Source of the DNA: Oceanibaculum nanhaiense
GTDB taxonomy: Bacteria; Pseudomonadota; Alphaproteobacteria; Oceanibaculales; Oceanibaculaceae
Reading direction: 5' to 3'
Assembly (NCBI RefSeq): GCF_002148795.1
Contig: NZ_MPOB01000012.1
Coordinates: 1-64,000, forward strand
Length of the DNA: 64,000 bases
In this document: positions 16,117-23,848 of the stretch, piece by piece
Position numbering within the stretch: the first letter of the stretch is position 1
Layout of the letters: each line of letters begins with the position of its first letter
Notes under the pieces: generated by a model
What the model saw: the letters and a program-made list of their open reading frames with translations, nothing else
Told to the model about the DNA's origin: nothing
Database searches by the model: none
Made by a program: the position numbers and the translations under genes

Positions 16117-16950
16117 ATGTTCAAGCGCCTGCGCCTGGGTCTGACCAAGGGATGGCTGCATGTCGTGCTGCTGCCGTTGGCCCTGCTGTGGATCAGCCCG
16201 CTGATCTGGATCGTCCTGACATCGCTGAAGACCCGGGTGGAGGTGTTCGACACCACCGCCGGGCTGCTGCCAAAGATCGCGCAATGGTCGAATTATCCCG
16301 CCGCCCTGTCGGTCGCGCCGTTCGGGCGGTATCTGATCAATTCCGTGCTGGTCACCGGCGGCATCATCAGCGCGCAGCTGATCACCATCACGCTGGCGGC
16401 CTATGCCTTCGCCCGGCTGCGTTTCCCCTGCAAGGATCTGATCTTCGGCCTGTTCCTGATGCAGGTGATGTTTCCGATCTACGCGATCTTCCTGACCAAT
16501 TTCGTGACGATCCGAGAACTCGGCCTGATGAACAGCCTGTGGGCGCTGATGGTGCCCTTCGTCGCCAGCGGCTATGGCACCTTCATGCTGCGCCAGGCCT
16601 TCCGGCAGGTACCGGCGGAACTGGCCGATGCGGCAAAGCTGGATGGCTGCGGCCATTTCTCCACGCTGTGGCATGTCTATCTGCCGCTGGTGAAGCCGAC
16701 GCTGATCGCCTTCGCCATCATCTCCGTCGTCACCCACTGGAACGATTACATGTGGCCGCTGCTGGTGACCAACAGCGAGAGCGTGCGGACCCTGCCGATT
16801 GGCCTGGGCCTGCTGGCGAAGGCCGATAGCGGCGCCGACTGGACACGGCTGATGGCCGCCACGGTGGTCGTGGTGTCGCCGCTGCTGGTGTTCTTCGTGA
16901 TCTTCCAGCGCCGCTTCGTCGACAGCTTCATGCATGCCGGCATCAAATAG
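16117..16950 (+). CDS. Carbohydrate ABC transporter permease (UgpE/MalG type)
   Basis: A 277-residue permease with six helices. The EAA motif is ELADAAKLDGCGHFSTLWHVYLPLVKP in the second half, and the C-terminal region RRFVDSFMHAGIK is typical of MalG/UgpE-type subunits that end by touching the ATPase. AAGGAG at 16105-16110 overlaps the stop of the previous gene and is well spaced from ATG 16117. Confidence 0.9.
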   Translation: MFKRLRLGLTKGWLHVVLLPLALLWISPLIWIVLTSLKTRVEVFDTTAGLLPKIAQWSNYPAALSVAPFGRYLINSVLVTGGIISAQLITITLAAYAFARLRFPCKDLIFGLFLMQVMFPIYAIFLTNFVTIRELGLMNSLWALMVPFVASGYGTFMLRQAFRQVPAELADAAKLDGCGHFSTLWHVYLPLVKPTLIAFAIISVVTHWNDYMWPLLVTNSESVRTLPIGLGLLAKADSGADWTRLMAATVVVVSPLLVFFVIFQRRFVDSFMHAGIK

Positions 16951-16977
16951 ACGCCCTACCGGATAAGGAAAACTCAG

Positions 16978-18066
16978 ATGGCCAGTGTCACGCTGCAGCA
17001 GGTCAGCAAGAATTATGACGGCCACGCCGCCGTGCATGCTCTCGACCTGACTGTCGAGGACCGGGAATTCATCGTGCTGGTCGGCCCTTCCGGCTGCGGC
17101 AAGTCAACGACCCTGCGTATGATTGCCGGGCTGGAGACGATATCCGAAGGCCGGCTGCTGATCGACGGCAAGGATGTGACGCAGGCGGCACCGCAGAAGC
17201 GCGATATCGCGATGGTCTTCCAGTCCTATGCGCTGTACCCGCATATGACGGTCTACAAGAACATGGCCTTCGGCCTGATGAAGACGACGCGGCTCGACAA
17301 GAGCGAAATCGACGCCCGGGTGCGCGAAGCGGCGGAGATTCTGCATATCGAGGATCTGCTGCAACGCCGGCCGAAGGAATTATCCGGCGGGCAACGCCAG
17401 CGTGTGGCGATCGGCCGGGCGCTGGTGCGCAAGCCGAAGGTCTATCTGTTCGACGAACCGCTCTCCAATCTGGATGCCAAGCTGCGCAACCACATGCGGG
17501 CCGAATTGAAGCGGCTGCATGCCGAGCTTGGCATCACGGTGGTCTATGTGACGCATGATCAGGTCGAGGCCATGACGCTGGGCACCCGGATCGCCATCAT
17601 GGCCGAGGGGCGGCTGCAGCAATTCGATGCGCCGATGGAGGTCTATCGCAAGCCGGCGAATATTTTCGTCGCCTCGTTCATCGGCGCGCCGGAGATGAAT
17701 CTGATCCCTTGCCGGGGTCGGGCAGTAACCGAAGGGCTGGCGCTCGGCAATGCGCATTTCCAGCTGGTGCTGGACGGGATGACCGCGCCGGCAGCACCGG
17801 AAATCCTGCTGGGGATTCGCCCGGAGGAGATGGTTCTGGCGCGCGGCGAGACGCTTGCGCCCGGCACGCTGTTGGGAAAGGCCAAGGTCGAGCGCGTGGA
17901 ATTGTTCGGTGCCGATGCTTTGGCCGAAGTCCGGCTTGGCGATAACCGGATGATCGTGCGCATCAGCCCGGAGCATCCTCCGCTGGCCGGGGAGAGTGTG
18001 ACGCTGGGATTCGATGCAACGCGCGCCCGGCTGTTCGATCCGATTTCCGGACTCGCCGTGTCCTGA
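16978..18066 (+). CDS. ABC transporter ATP-binding protein (MalK/UgpC type)
   Basis: A 362-residue ATPase. Walker A is GPSGCGKST (36-44), Q-loop in MVFQSYALYPHM, ABC signature LSGGQRQR near 135, Walker B VYLFDEPLSNLD near 155-166 and the switch His in VTHDQ. Residues about 240-362 form the TOBE regulatory domain typical of MalK/UgpC subunits. It powers import through the two preceding permeases. The gene lies 27 nt after the second permease and 14 nt before the DeoR gene. Confidence 0.94.
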   Translation: MASVTLQQVSKNYDGHAAVHALDLTVEDREFIVLVGPSGCGKSTTLRMIAGLETISEGRLLIDGKDVTQAAPQKRDIAMVFQSYALYPHMTVYKNMAFGLMKTTRLDKSEIDARVREAAEILHIEDLLQRRPKELSGGQRQRVAIGRALVRKPKVYLFDEPLSNLDAKLRNHMRAELKRLHAELGITVVYVTHDQVEAMTLGTRIAIMAEGRLQQFDAPMEVYRKPANIFVASFIGAPEMNLIPCRGRAVTEGLALGNAHFQLVLDGMTAPAAPEILLGIRPEEMVLARGETLAPGTLLGKAKVERVELFGADALAEVRLGDNRMIVRISPEHPPLAGESVTLGFDATRARLFDPISGLAVS

Positions 18067-18080
18067 TAGAATCAGCTGCC

Positions 18081-18836
18081 ATGAATATCCGCCAGGAAAA
18101 GATCATCGAAATCCTGCGTCAGGCCGCGTCCCTGTCAACGCTCGATCTCGCCCGGTCCTTCGATGTGTCCGACGAAACCATCCGCCGTGACCTGAAGCAG
18201 CTGGCCGAGGAGGGCATTGTCGAGAAATTCCACGGCGGGGTGCGCCTGAGCGTGGCCAATACCGAGGCGCCGTTCGAGCAGCGCCTGCGTATCCAGCCCG
18301 CCGCCAAGCAGGCCATGGCCCAGGCCTGCGAGACGCTGGTGCCGGATGGCACGACGCTGTTTCTCGACAACAGCAGCTCCGCCTGTTTCCTGGCCCGGCT
18401 TCTGGCGCGCAAGAAAGGGCTGACGATCATCACCCTTTCCCTGCAATCGGCGCGGATACTGGCCGAGGGCGGCGATGGCAACCGGATCATCGTTCCCGGC
18501 GGTGAATTGCGGCCCAGCGACATGACGATCACCGGCGCTTCCGCGATTCGCTTCGCCGCGCAATTCTCGCCGGAGCTGTTCATCTTCTCCGTGGCGGCCG
18601 TGTCGAGTGAGCGGGGCTGTCTCGATTTCGATCTCTTCGAGGCCGAGTACAAGGCCGCACTGATGCCCTATGCCGCCGAAACCGTGCTGCTTGCCGATGC
18701 CAGCAAATTCGGCGCCAGCGGGCTGATCCAAACCTGTGGCCTGGAGAATATCGGCGTTCTCGTTACCGATGCGCCCCCGCCTGCGGCGTTTGCCGGGGCG
18801 TTCGACGAAGAAACCCGGATCATCGTCGCTGGGTAG
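18081..18836 (+). CDS. DeoR/GlpR family transcriptional regulator
   Basis: A 251-residue repressor. Residues 3-57 form the DeoR helix-turn-helix (LSTLDLARSFDVSDETIRRDL, then EKFHGGVRL). The remainder is the sugar-phosphate isomerase-like sensor fold: TTLFLDNSSSACFLARLL near the ligand site and a C-terminal DASKFG motif. DeoR proteins respond to phosphorylated sugars or polyols. Its place as last gene of the importer operon indicates local autoregulatory control. Confidence 0.9.
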   Translation: MNIRQEKIIEILRQAASLSTLDLARSFDVSDETIRRDLKQLAEEGIVEKFHGGVRLSVANTEAPFEQRLRIQPAAKQAMAQACETLVPDGTTLFLDNSSSACFLARLLARKKGLTIITLSLQSARILAEGGDGNRIIVPGGELRPSDMTITGASAIRFAAQFSPELFIFSVAAVSSERGCLDFDLFEAEYKAALMPYAAETVLLADASKFGASGLIQTCGLENIGVLVTDAPPPAAFAGAFDEETRIIVAG

Positions 18837-18838
18837 CC

Positions 18839-18862
18839 GGCCCCACCGGTATCGGCGGGGCC
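18839..18862 (+). terminator. Possible terminator after the DeoR gene
   Basis: GGCCCCACCG and CGGCGGGGCC can pair with one internal mismatch just after the DeoR stop. No clear U-run follows, so it is only a candidate transcript end. Confidence 0.35.
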
Positions 18863-19019
18863 AGGCTCCCCGTTCACCCTCCTGGCAGAATCGAAGAAAA
18901 CCATGATCTTCGCGGCGCATCTACAAGCTGCTGAATTTATAGCCCCTGCCTGTATGCTCCTGGAAGTTTGTGTGGCGTTCCTGGCCTTCCATCCACTCTC
19001 GATCTGAAAGGACAGTCCC

Positions 19020-19823
19020 ATGACCCGGGAAATCGCGGACGATGCGGCTGCGCCCGCTGCCATCCGGTCGATCTACGAGGATATCCGCGCGGTACTGGGC
19101 TCGCCGGTCGTCAATCTCGTCTATCGCCGTCTGGCGGGCCAGGGCGAGGATGTGCTGCGTGACAGCTGGCGGCTTCTGCGCCCGGCCTATCTCGATGGCC
19201 GGATCGCACGGTACGCAGCACCACTGGCCCTGATCGTGCCGAAGGACATGGCCATGCCGGGCGCGCCGCCGCCTGCCACCGCCGGAGACATGCCGGCGAT
19301 CCGTGCGGTCATCGCGGCCTATAATGCCAATAATGCGCGGAACCTTGTCGCTTTCAGCGCGCTGCTGGGGCTGATGCCGGGCGGCACGGATTTTCCGCCC
19401 CTGGATGACGGTGCGGGCATGCCGGATGCACCCTCCGGTATTCCCATTCCGACGCTTCCGGCTTTCGGCAGTTTGCCCGAAGCGCTTCAGCAGACCATCC
19501 GCCGGCTGAATCTGTTCGGCGATACCGGGGAGGCGGGCGCGCCAGTCGCCAGCCTCTATGTCCACCTGTCGCACTGGCCGGAGATGCTCGTCCATGTCGA
19601 GCGCGCACTTCAGCCGCTGCATGAGGCTGGCACGCTGACCGGCTGGCGGGTGGAAACCTCGGACCGCGCCGCGATGGCGCCGCTGTCCGACCTGCGTGCG
19701 CCTGCGGAACTACGCACAATTCTGGAACCGATCCTGGGCGCTCTGGTCCGCCGCACCATCCCGAAAATGGTGCCGATCGGCACCTATCTCGGCCGGGCGC
19801 TGAAGCCGGGCGCGTCCGGCTAG
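19020..19823 (+). CDS. DehI-like (halocarboxylate dehalogenase family) protein
   Basis: A 267-residue all-helical protein made of two related halves, each with the DehI-type pattern: first AIRSIYEDIRAVLGSPVV..VYRRLA, later TIRRLNLFGDTG..SLYVHLSHWPEML. Group I 2-haloacid dehalogenases (DehI) have this pseudo-duplicated helical fold and act without a covalent intermediate. Many genome relatives lack proof of dehalogenation. It is shorter than the roughly 300-residue characterised enzymes, so activity is uncertain. It precedes an aldehyde dehydrogenase gene by 124 nt on the same strand and may belong to the same catabolic set. Confidence 0.6.
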   Translation: MTREIADDAAAPAAIRSIYEDIRAVLGSPVVNLVYRRLAGQGEDVLRDSWRLLRPAYLDGRIARYAAPLALIVPKDMAMPGAPPPATAGDMPAIRAVIAAYNANNARNLVAFSALLGLMPGGTDFPPLDDGAGMPDAPSGIPIPTLPAFGSLPEALQQTIRRLNLFGDTGEAGAPVASLYVHLSHWPEMLVHVERALQPLHEAGTLTGWRVETSDRAAMAPLSDLRAPAELRTILEPILGALVRRTIPKMVPIGTYLGRALKPGASG

Positions 19824-19947
19824 AAGTTTGCGCTATAGCGGCTAGCGTGAAGTGCTATTGGCCACAGCACGCGGCGCTTGCGTAAATCCTCCTCCAATTC
19901 GTCCGGACCGGCCTTTGCCGGCCGGCACATAATCATAGGGGGATTTC

Positions 19948-21423
19948 ATGCAGCCGAACGGCGTGGCAACTGCTGCCGATTACCGGGAAGTCGGACTTTT
20001 CATCGATGGCAGCTGGACACAGGGCACGGCGGGTCAGGGCGGGGCGAGCCAGGGCGAGGCAGTCATCAATCCGGCGACCGAGGAAGCGCTTGGCTATCTG
20101 CCGCACGCCTCCGCCACCGATCTCGACCGCGCCGCCAATGCGGCGGTCCGCGCCTTCGAAAGCTGGAGCCGCACCGCGCCGCTGGAACGCAAGCGCATTC
20201 TGAACAAGGCGGCGGCCCTGCTGCGCGAGCGCAGCGATGCCATCGCGGTGTGGGTCACGCTGGAACAGGGCAAGCCACTGGCCGAGGCGAAGGGCGAGAT
20301 CCTCGCCGCCGCCGACATCTTCGAATGGTATGGCGACGAATGTGTGCGGCTCTATGGCCGGATCGTGCCGTCGCGCATGCCCGGCGCCAATCAGATGGTC
20401 ATCCGGGAGCCGGTCGGCCCTGTCGCCGGCTTCTGCCCGTGGAACTTCCCCGCGCTGACCCCGGCACGCAAGATCGCCGGTGCGCTCGCCGCCGGCTGCA
20501 CGCTGGTCATCAAGGCAGCGGAGGAAACCCCGTCGACCTGCTGTGCGCTGGCCGATGCCTGCATCGATGCAGGGGTACCCGCCGGCGTGCTGAACCTGGT
20601 TTTCGGCAAGCCGGCTGAGGTCTCAGCCTTCCTGATCCCGCATCCGGGCATCCGCAAGATTTCCTTCACCGGTTCCATCCCGGTCGGCAAGGTGCTGGCG
20701 AAGCTGGCAGCCGATGGTGTGAAGCGCTGCACGCTGGAACTGGGCGGACACGCGCCGGTGCTGGTGTTCGACGATGCGCAAGTGGAGCCGGCGGTGCAGG
20801 CGCTGCTGGCCGCCAAGTTCCGCAATGCCGGGCAGGTCTGCGTCTCGCCTTCGCGCTTCTATGTCCAGCGCGGCTCCTATGCGAAATTCCTCGAAGCCTT
20901 CACCGAAGGGGCGAAGGCGCTGCGCGTCGGCGATGGGCGGGCTGCCGACACCCAGATGGGGCCGATGGCAAACGAACGCCGCCTGTCGGCGATGGAAGGC
21001 TTCGTCGCCGATGCGCGCGAGCGCGGCCTGAAGATCACGACCGGCGGCAGCCGGATTGGCAATCGTGGCTATTTCTGGGAGCCGACGGTGATCGCCGATG
21101 CAACGGACGAATGCCGGCTGATGCGCGAGGAGCCGTTCGGCCCCGTGGTTCCGATCACTGCCTTCGATACGGTCGAGGAGGGGATCGCGCGTGCCAATTC
21201 CCTGCCGTTCGGCCTCGCTGCCTATGCTTTCACCGGCGTGTCGAAGCGCGCCCGGGCAGTGCGCGAGGGCGTGCGTGCCGGGATGATCGGCATCAATCAT
21301 CTGGGCATCTCGCTGGCGGAGGTTCCGTTCGGCGGTGTGAAGGAAAGCGGATACGGCTCGGAAGGCGGCACCGAGGGGCTGGAAAGCTATCTCGACACCA
21401 AGCATGTCAGTCAGCTCGACTGA
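19948..21423 (+). CDS. NAD(P)-dependent aldehyde dehydrogenase, succinate-semialdehyde dehydrogenase type
   Basis: A 491-residue aldehyde dehydrogenase. Landmarks are the cofactor-binding region with PWNFPALTPARKIAGALAAGC, FTGSIPVGK, the general base in LELGGHAPVLVFDD and the catalytic cysteine in FRNAGQVCVSPSRF. The GVKESGYGSEGG motif is near the C terminus. Closest in style to GabD-type succinate-semialdehyde dehydrogenases, which give succinate for the TCA cycle; other semialdehydes are possible. ATG 19948 has an AGGGGG ribosome site. The next gene is 30 nt downstream. Confidence 0.9.
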   Translation: MQPNGVATAADYREVGLFIDGSWTQGTAGQGGASQGEAVINPATEEALGYLPHASATDLDRAANAAVRAFESWSRTAPLERKRILNKAAALLRERSDAIAVWVTLEQGKPLAEAKGEILAAADIFEWYGDECVRLYGRIVPSRMPGANQMVIREPVGPVAGFCPWNFPALTPARKIAGALAAGCTLVIKAAEETPSTCCALADACIDAGVPAGVLNLVFGKPAEVSAFLIPHPGIRKISFTGSIPVGKVLAKLAADGVKRCTLELGGHAPVLVFDDAQVEPAVQALLAAKFRNAGQVCVSPSRFYVQRGSYAKFLEAFTEGAKALRVGDGRAADTQMGPMANERRLSAMEGFVADARERGLKITTGGSRIGNRGYFWEPTVIADATDECRLMREEPFGPVVPITAFDTVEEGIARANSLPFGLAAYAFTGVSKRARAVREGVRAGMIGINHLGISLAEVPFGGVKESGYGSEGGTEGLESYLDTKHVSQLD

Positions 21424-21453
21424 CCGACCGTTCAAAAAGACAGGAAATTCAGC

Positions 21454-21774
21454 ATGATCACCGTCATCACCCGTTTCCCGCAGCCGGCCGGCAAGTCCCA
21501 GGACGAGCTGAAAGGGATGTTCCGGCAATCCGCGCCGCGTTTCCAGACGATCTCCGGACTGGTGCGCAAATATTACTATATCGCCGACGACAATACCTGC
21601 GGCGGCGTCTATCTGTTTCGCAGCCGGGCCCAGGCGGAAACGCTGTTCGACGATGCCTTCGCGGCCTCCATCATGGCGCGCTTCGGTGCGCCGCCGCGCG
21701 TCGAGTTCCTGGAGACGCCGGTCATCGTGGATAATGATGCGGGGACGATACTGGGCGGCGACGAAGGCGCCTGA
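21454..21774 (+). CDS. Small YdhR-like putative monooxygenase
   Basis: A 106-residue protein of the dimeric alpha/beta-barrel fold. The N-terminal strand ITVITRFPQPAG, the central LVRKYYYIADDNTCGGVYLF and the later MARFGAPPRVEFLETPVIVDN follow the YdhR family pattern (putative cofactor-independent monooxygenase). The biochemical role of the family is poorly defined. It follows the aldehyde dehydrogenase closely, so a shared pathway is likely. It is convergent with the LysR gene, with only 3 nt between the stops. Confidence 0.75.
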   Translation: MITVITRFPQPAGKSQDELKGMFRQSAPRFQTISGLVRKYYYIADDNTCGGVYLFRSRAQAETLFDDAFAASIMARFGAPPRVEFLETPVIVDNDAGTILGGDEGA

Positions 21775-21777
21775 CCG

Positions 21778-22722
21778 TCAATGCAGCGCGCCGGCATAGT
21801 CACTGACCGCCTTCTTCACCATGCCGGTGCGTTCGACCAGGACCGCCTCGGTCAGATCCATGGCGGCCTTGCAGGCGGCGTTCGGACGGCTGTGGCGGCG
21901 CGTCGCCATGGTCCAGGTGCGCACGATCTCCGGCTCCACGATGGGCGCGGCGGACAGCCGGCCGGCAACCAGATCCTCGTAGAAGGCGACCGGCGCCAGC
22001 ACGGTGTAGCCCTTGCCGGCAGCGACGAAGCGCTTCATCTCGGTGATCACGTCGATCTCGAACTTGATCGTGTACTCGACGCCCAGCCGCTGGGCCGTGC
22101 TGTGGACCAGCGAGCGCAGGCCATTTTCCGGATGCGACATGATCAGCGGGTATCGCGGCAAGCTATGGAACGGGATTGTCTCGCCGGGGGAAAACGCGCC
22201 GGGCGGGCCGACGACATAGAGCGTTTCCTCGCAGACCTCATGCGTATCGATATGCGGCAGTTCCTGATTGCTGAACAGGACGGCGGCATCGATGCGGCCG
22301 TCGATCAGCCATTCCGCCAGATAGGCGCTCATCGCCTCGCGGATATGCAGGGTGATCCCGCCGAAATCGCGCTGAATCGTCGTCAGCAGCGGCTGGGTGA
22401 TGAGCGGGCTGACCGGTATCGGCAGGCCCAGCATGACATCGCCCGTCGGCTTTCCGGGACTGACGGCATCGACGAGCCGGTCCATTTCCTCGACGACGCG
22501 CCGCGCATGCGCCAGCAGCTTTCTGCCGTCGGCGGTAAGGTCAACACCACGCGCCGTCCGGTCGAGCAGTTGCGTGCCGAAGCTCTGCTCCAGATTGCGG
22601 ACATGCTGGCTGAGCGCCGGCTGGGCGATGTGCAGGTGGTTCGCCGCACGCGTAAAACTGCCGGCCTCGGCGATGGCGATGAAATAACGCAGATGCCTGA
22701 TGTCGATCGAATAGCGGCTCAT
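21778..22722 (-). CDS. LysR family transcriptional regulator
   Basis: A 314-residue LysR regulator. The N-terminal helix-turn-helix is clear: HLRYFIAIAEAGSFTRAANHLHIAQPALSQHVRNLEQ, then the linker helix and a two-lobed effector domain from about residue 95. The family usually activates a divergent target and responds to a pathway metabolite. The divergent neighbour is the kappa-GST/HCCA isomerase gene at 22794, so that is the first candidate target. ATG 22722 is taken; an in-frame upstream start would run into the neighbour. Confidence 0.9.
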   Translation of the reverse strand: MSRYSIDIRHLRYFIAIAEAGSFTRAANHLHIAQPALSQHVRNLEQSFGTQLLDRTARGVDLTADGRKLLAHARRVVEEMDRLVDAVSPGKPTGDVMLGLPIPVSPLITQPLLTTIQRDFGGITLHIREAMSAYLAEWLIDGRIDAAVLFSNQELPHIDTHEVCEETLYVVGPPGAFSPGETIPFHSLPRYPLIMSHPENGLRSLVHSTAQRLGVEYTIKFEIDVITEMKRFVAAGKGYTVLAPVAFYEDLVAGRLSAAPIVEPEIVRTWTMATRRHSRPNAACKAAMDLTEAVLVERTGMVKKAVSDYAGALH

Positions 22723-22793
22723 GGGCGGGATCACTTTCGCGAAGCCGGGAAAACACCGTTTCGCGCCAACCGGGTGTACAGGAGTATGTACAA

Positions 22794-23447
22794 ATGACAC
22801 TTCAGTTCAAGATATACTGGTCGTTCCGCAGCCCCTACAGCTATCTGGCGACGGCGCGCCTCGTCGCCTTCGCGGCGGAATATGACGTCGATGCGCAACT
22901 GCGTATCGTCCGGCCACTGGCCATGCGCGAGCCGGCCTATTTCGAGCGGATGGGGCCATTGCACCGCCCCTATTTCTTTATGGATACCAAACGCCAGGCC
23001 GACTATCTGGGGCTGCCCTTCCGACGGCCTGTTCCCGACCCGATCCAGCAGGATCCCGTCACGCTGAAGATCGCCAAGGACCAGCCCTATATCCGCAATA
23101 TCTCGCATCTCGGTGTGGAGGCCTGCCGGCTGGGGCATGGCCTTGCCTATGCGGATTCCGTCTCGCGGCTGCTCTGGGACGGTTCCGTCGATGGCTGGGA
23201 CCAGGGTGACCATATGGCGAAAGCGGCAGCATCAGCCGGACTCGACCATGCCGCGATGCAGGCCAGTATCGACAGCGACCCGGACTGGTATGACAGCCAG
23301 ATGCTGGCGAACGAGGCGGAACTGACCGAGGCCGGCCACTGGGGCGTGCCCTGTTACGTCTTCGAGGGTGAGCCGTTTTTCGGGCAGGACCGCTTCGACA
23401 CTTTCATCTGGCGTCTGCGCCAGAATGGCCTGCAAAAGCGCGCATAG
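22794..23447 (+). CDS. 2-hydroxychromene-2-carboxylate isomerase family (DsbA/kappa-GST fold) protein
   Basis: A 217-residue thioredoxin-fold protein. The N-terminal WSFRSPYSYLA carries the conserved serine (not a CxxC), as in HCCA isomerase and kappa-class glutathione transferases. The C-terminal HWGVPCYVFEGEPFFGQDRFDTFIWRL is the family signature. HCCA isomerase acts in naphthalene-type degradation using glutathione; many paralogues act on unknown substrates. The start has an AGGAGT ribosome site. It is divergent from the LysR gene, which may regulate it. Confidence 0.85.
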   Translation: MTLQFKIYWSFRSPYSYLATARLVAFAAEYDVDAQLRIVRPLAMREPAYFERMGPLHRPYFFMDTKRQADYLGLPFRRPVPDPIQQDPVTLKIAKDQPYIRNISHLGVEACRLGHGLAYADSVSRLLWDGSVDGWDQGDHMAKAAASAGLDHAAMQASIDSDPDWYDSQMLANEAELTEAGHWGVPCYVFEGEPFFGQDRFDTFIWRLRQNGLQKRA

Positions 23448-23455
23448 GAGCGGCG

Positions 23456-23560
23456 ATGTTCGAATGGGTCCGCCTTCTGTTCCGCCGGCTGCGCGGTCTG
23501 CCCCATAACCGGAACCGCTACCGGCCGGAGAAGCGGTATATGCGCGGGGGCAGCCGGTAG
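23456..23560 (+). CDS. Possible 34-residue arginine-rich small protein
   Basis: The frame encodes 34 residues starting MFEWVRLLFRRLRG, with 11 arginines and a short amphipathic N-terminal helix. An AGGAG ribosome site begins right at the stop of the isomerase gene and is 6 nt from the ATG, which is good spacing for coupled translation. No family is recognised. It may be a chance frame; comparison of close relatives would decide. Confidence 0.35.
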   Translation: MFEWVRLLFRRLRGLPHNRNRYRPEKRYMRGGSR

Positions 23561-23621
23561 CTGCCCTTGTGCTGCAGGCCTGTGCCGCGCCATCGGCAGA
23601 CCAGTATCACGCGCGCCGATC

Positions 23622-23638
23622 TATAATCTAAAATTATA
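23622..23638. promoter_or_regulatory. AT-rich palindrome upstream of the TRAP operon
   Basis: TATAAT-N5-ATTATA in an otherwise GC-rich gap of 284 bases before the TRAP permease. It could hold a -10 box or operator. No matching -35 box is evident, so the assignment is weak. Confidence 0.3.
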
Positions 23639-23785
23639 TCTTGTAGCTGTAATCCATATTGGCGGCGTGTTCGTGCCTCGGATTAGAAATAATCAAGCGC
23701 CACGCCGCGCATGAGACCTAAGCAGCCCCGCACCCGTTTCCCGGTCGCAAGAAGCCGGATGGTGCCGGGGACCAAGGGGGGAAGA

Positions 23786-23848
23786 ATGACAACGCAACGG
23801 CCTGCATCACGCCTCGACTCCGTCTTTGCTTCGGCAGGGCTGGCATGA
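23786..23848 (+). CDS. Possible 20-residue leader peptide coupled to the TRAP permease
   Basis: An ATG 9 nt after a run GGGGGG starts a 20-codon frame (MTTQRPASRLDSV...) whose TGA stop overlaps the permease ATG as ATGA at 23845. The ribosome site is better than the one before the permease, which suggests translational coupling. It could equally be a chance frame; no function is inferred. Confidence 0.3.
   Translation: MTTQRPASRLDSVFASAGLA

Noticed and set aside
13836-18066. Firm naming of the sugar ABC system as ugpBAEC
   Set aside because: Resemblance to UgpB is partial and no glycerophosphodiesterase or glycerol kinase gene is adjacent, so the substrate is left open.
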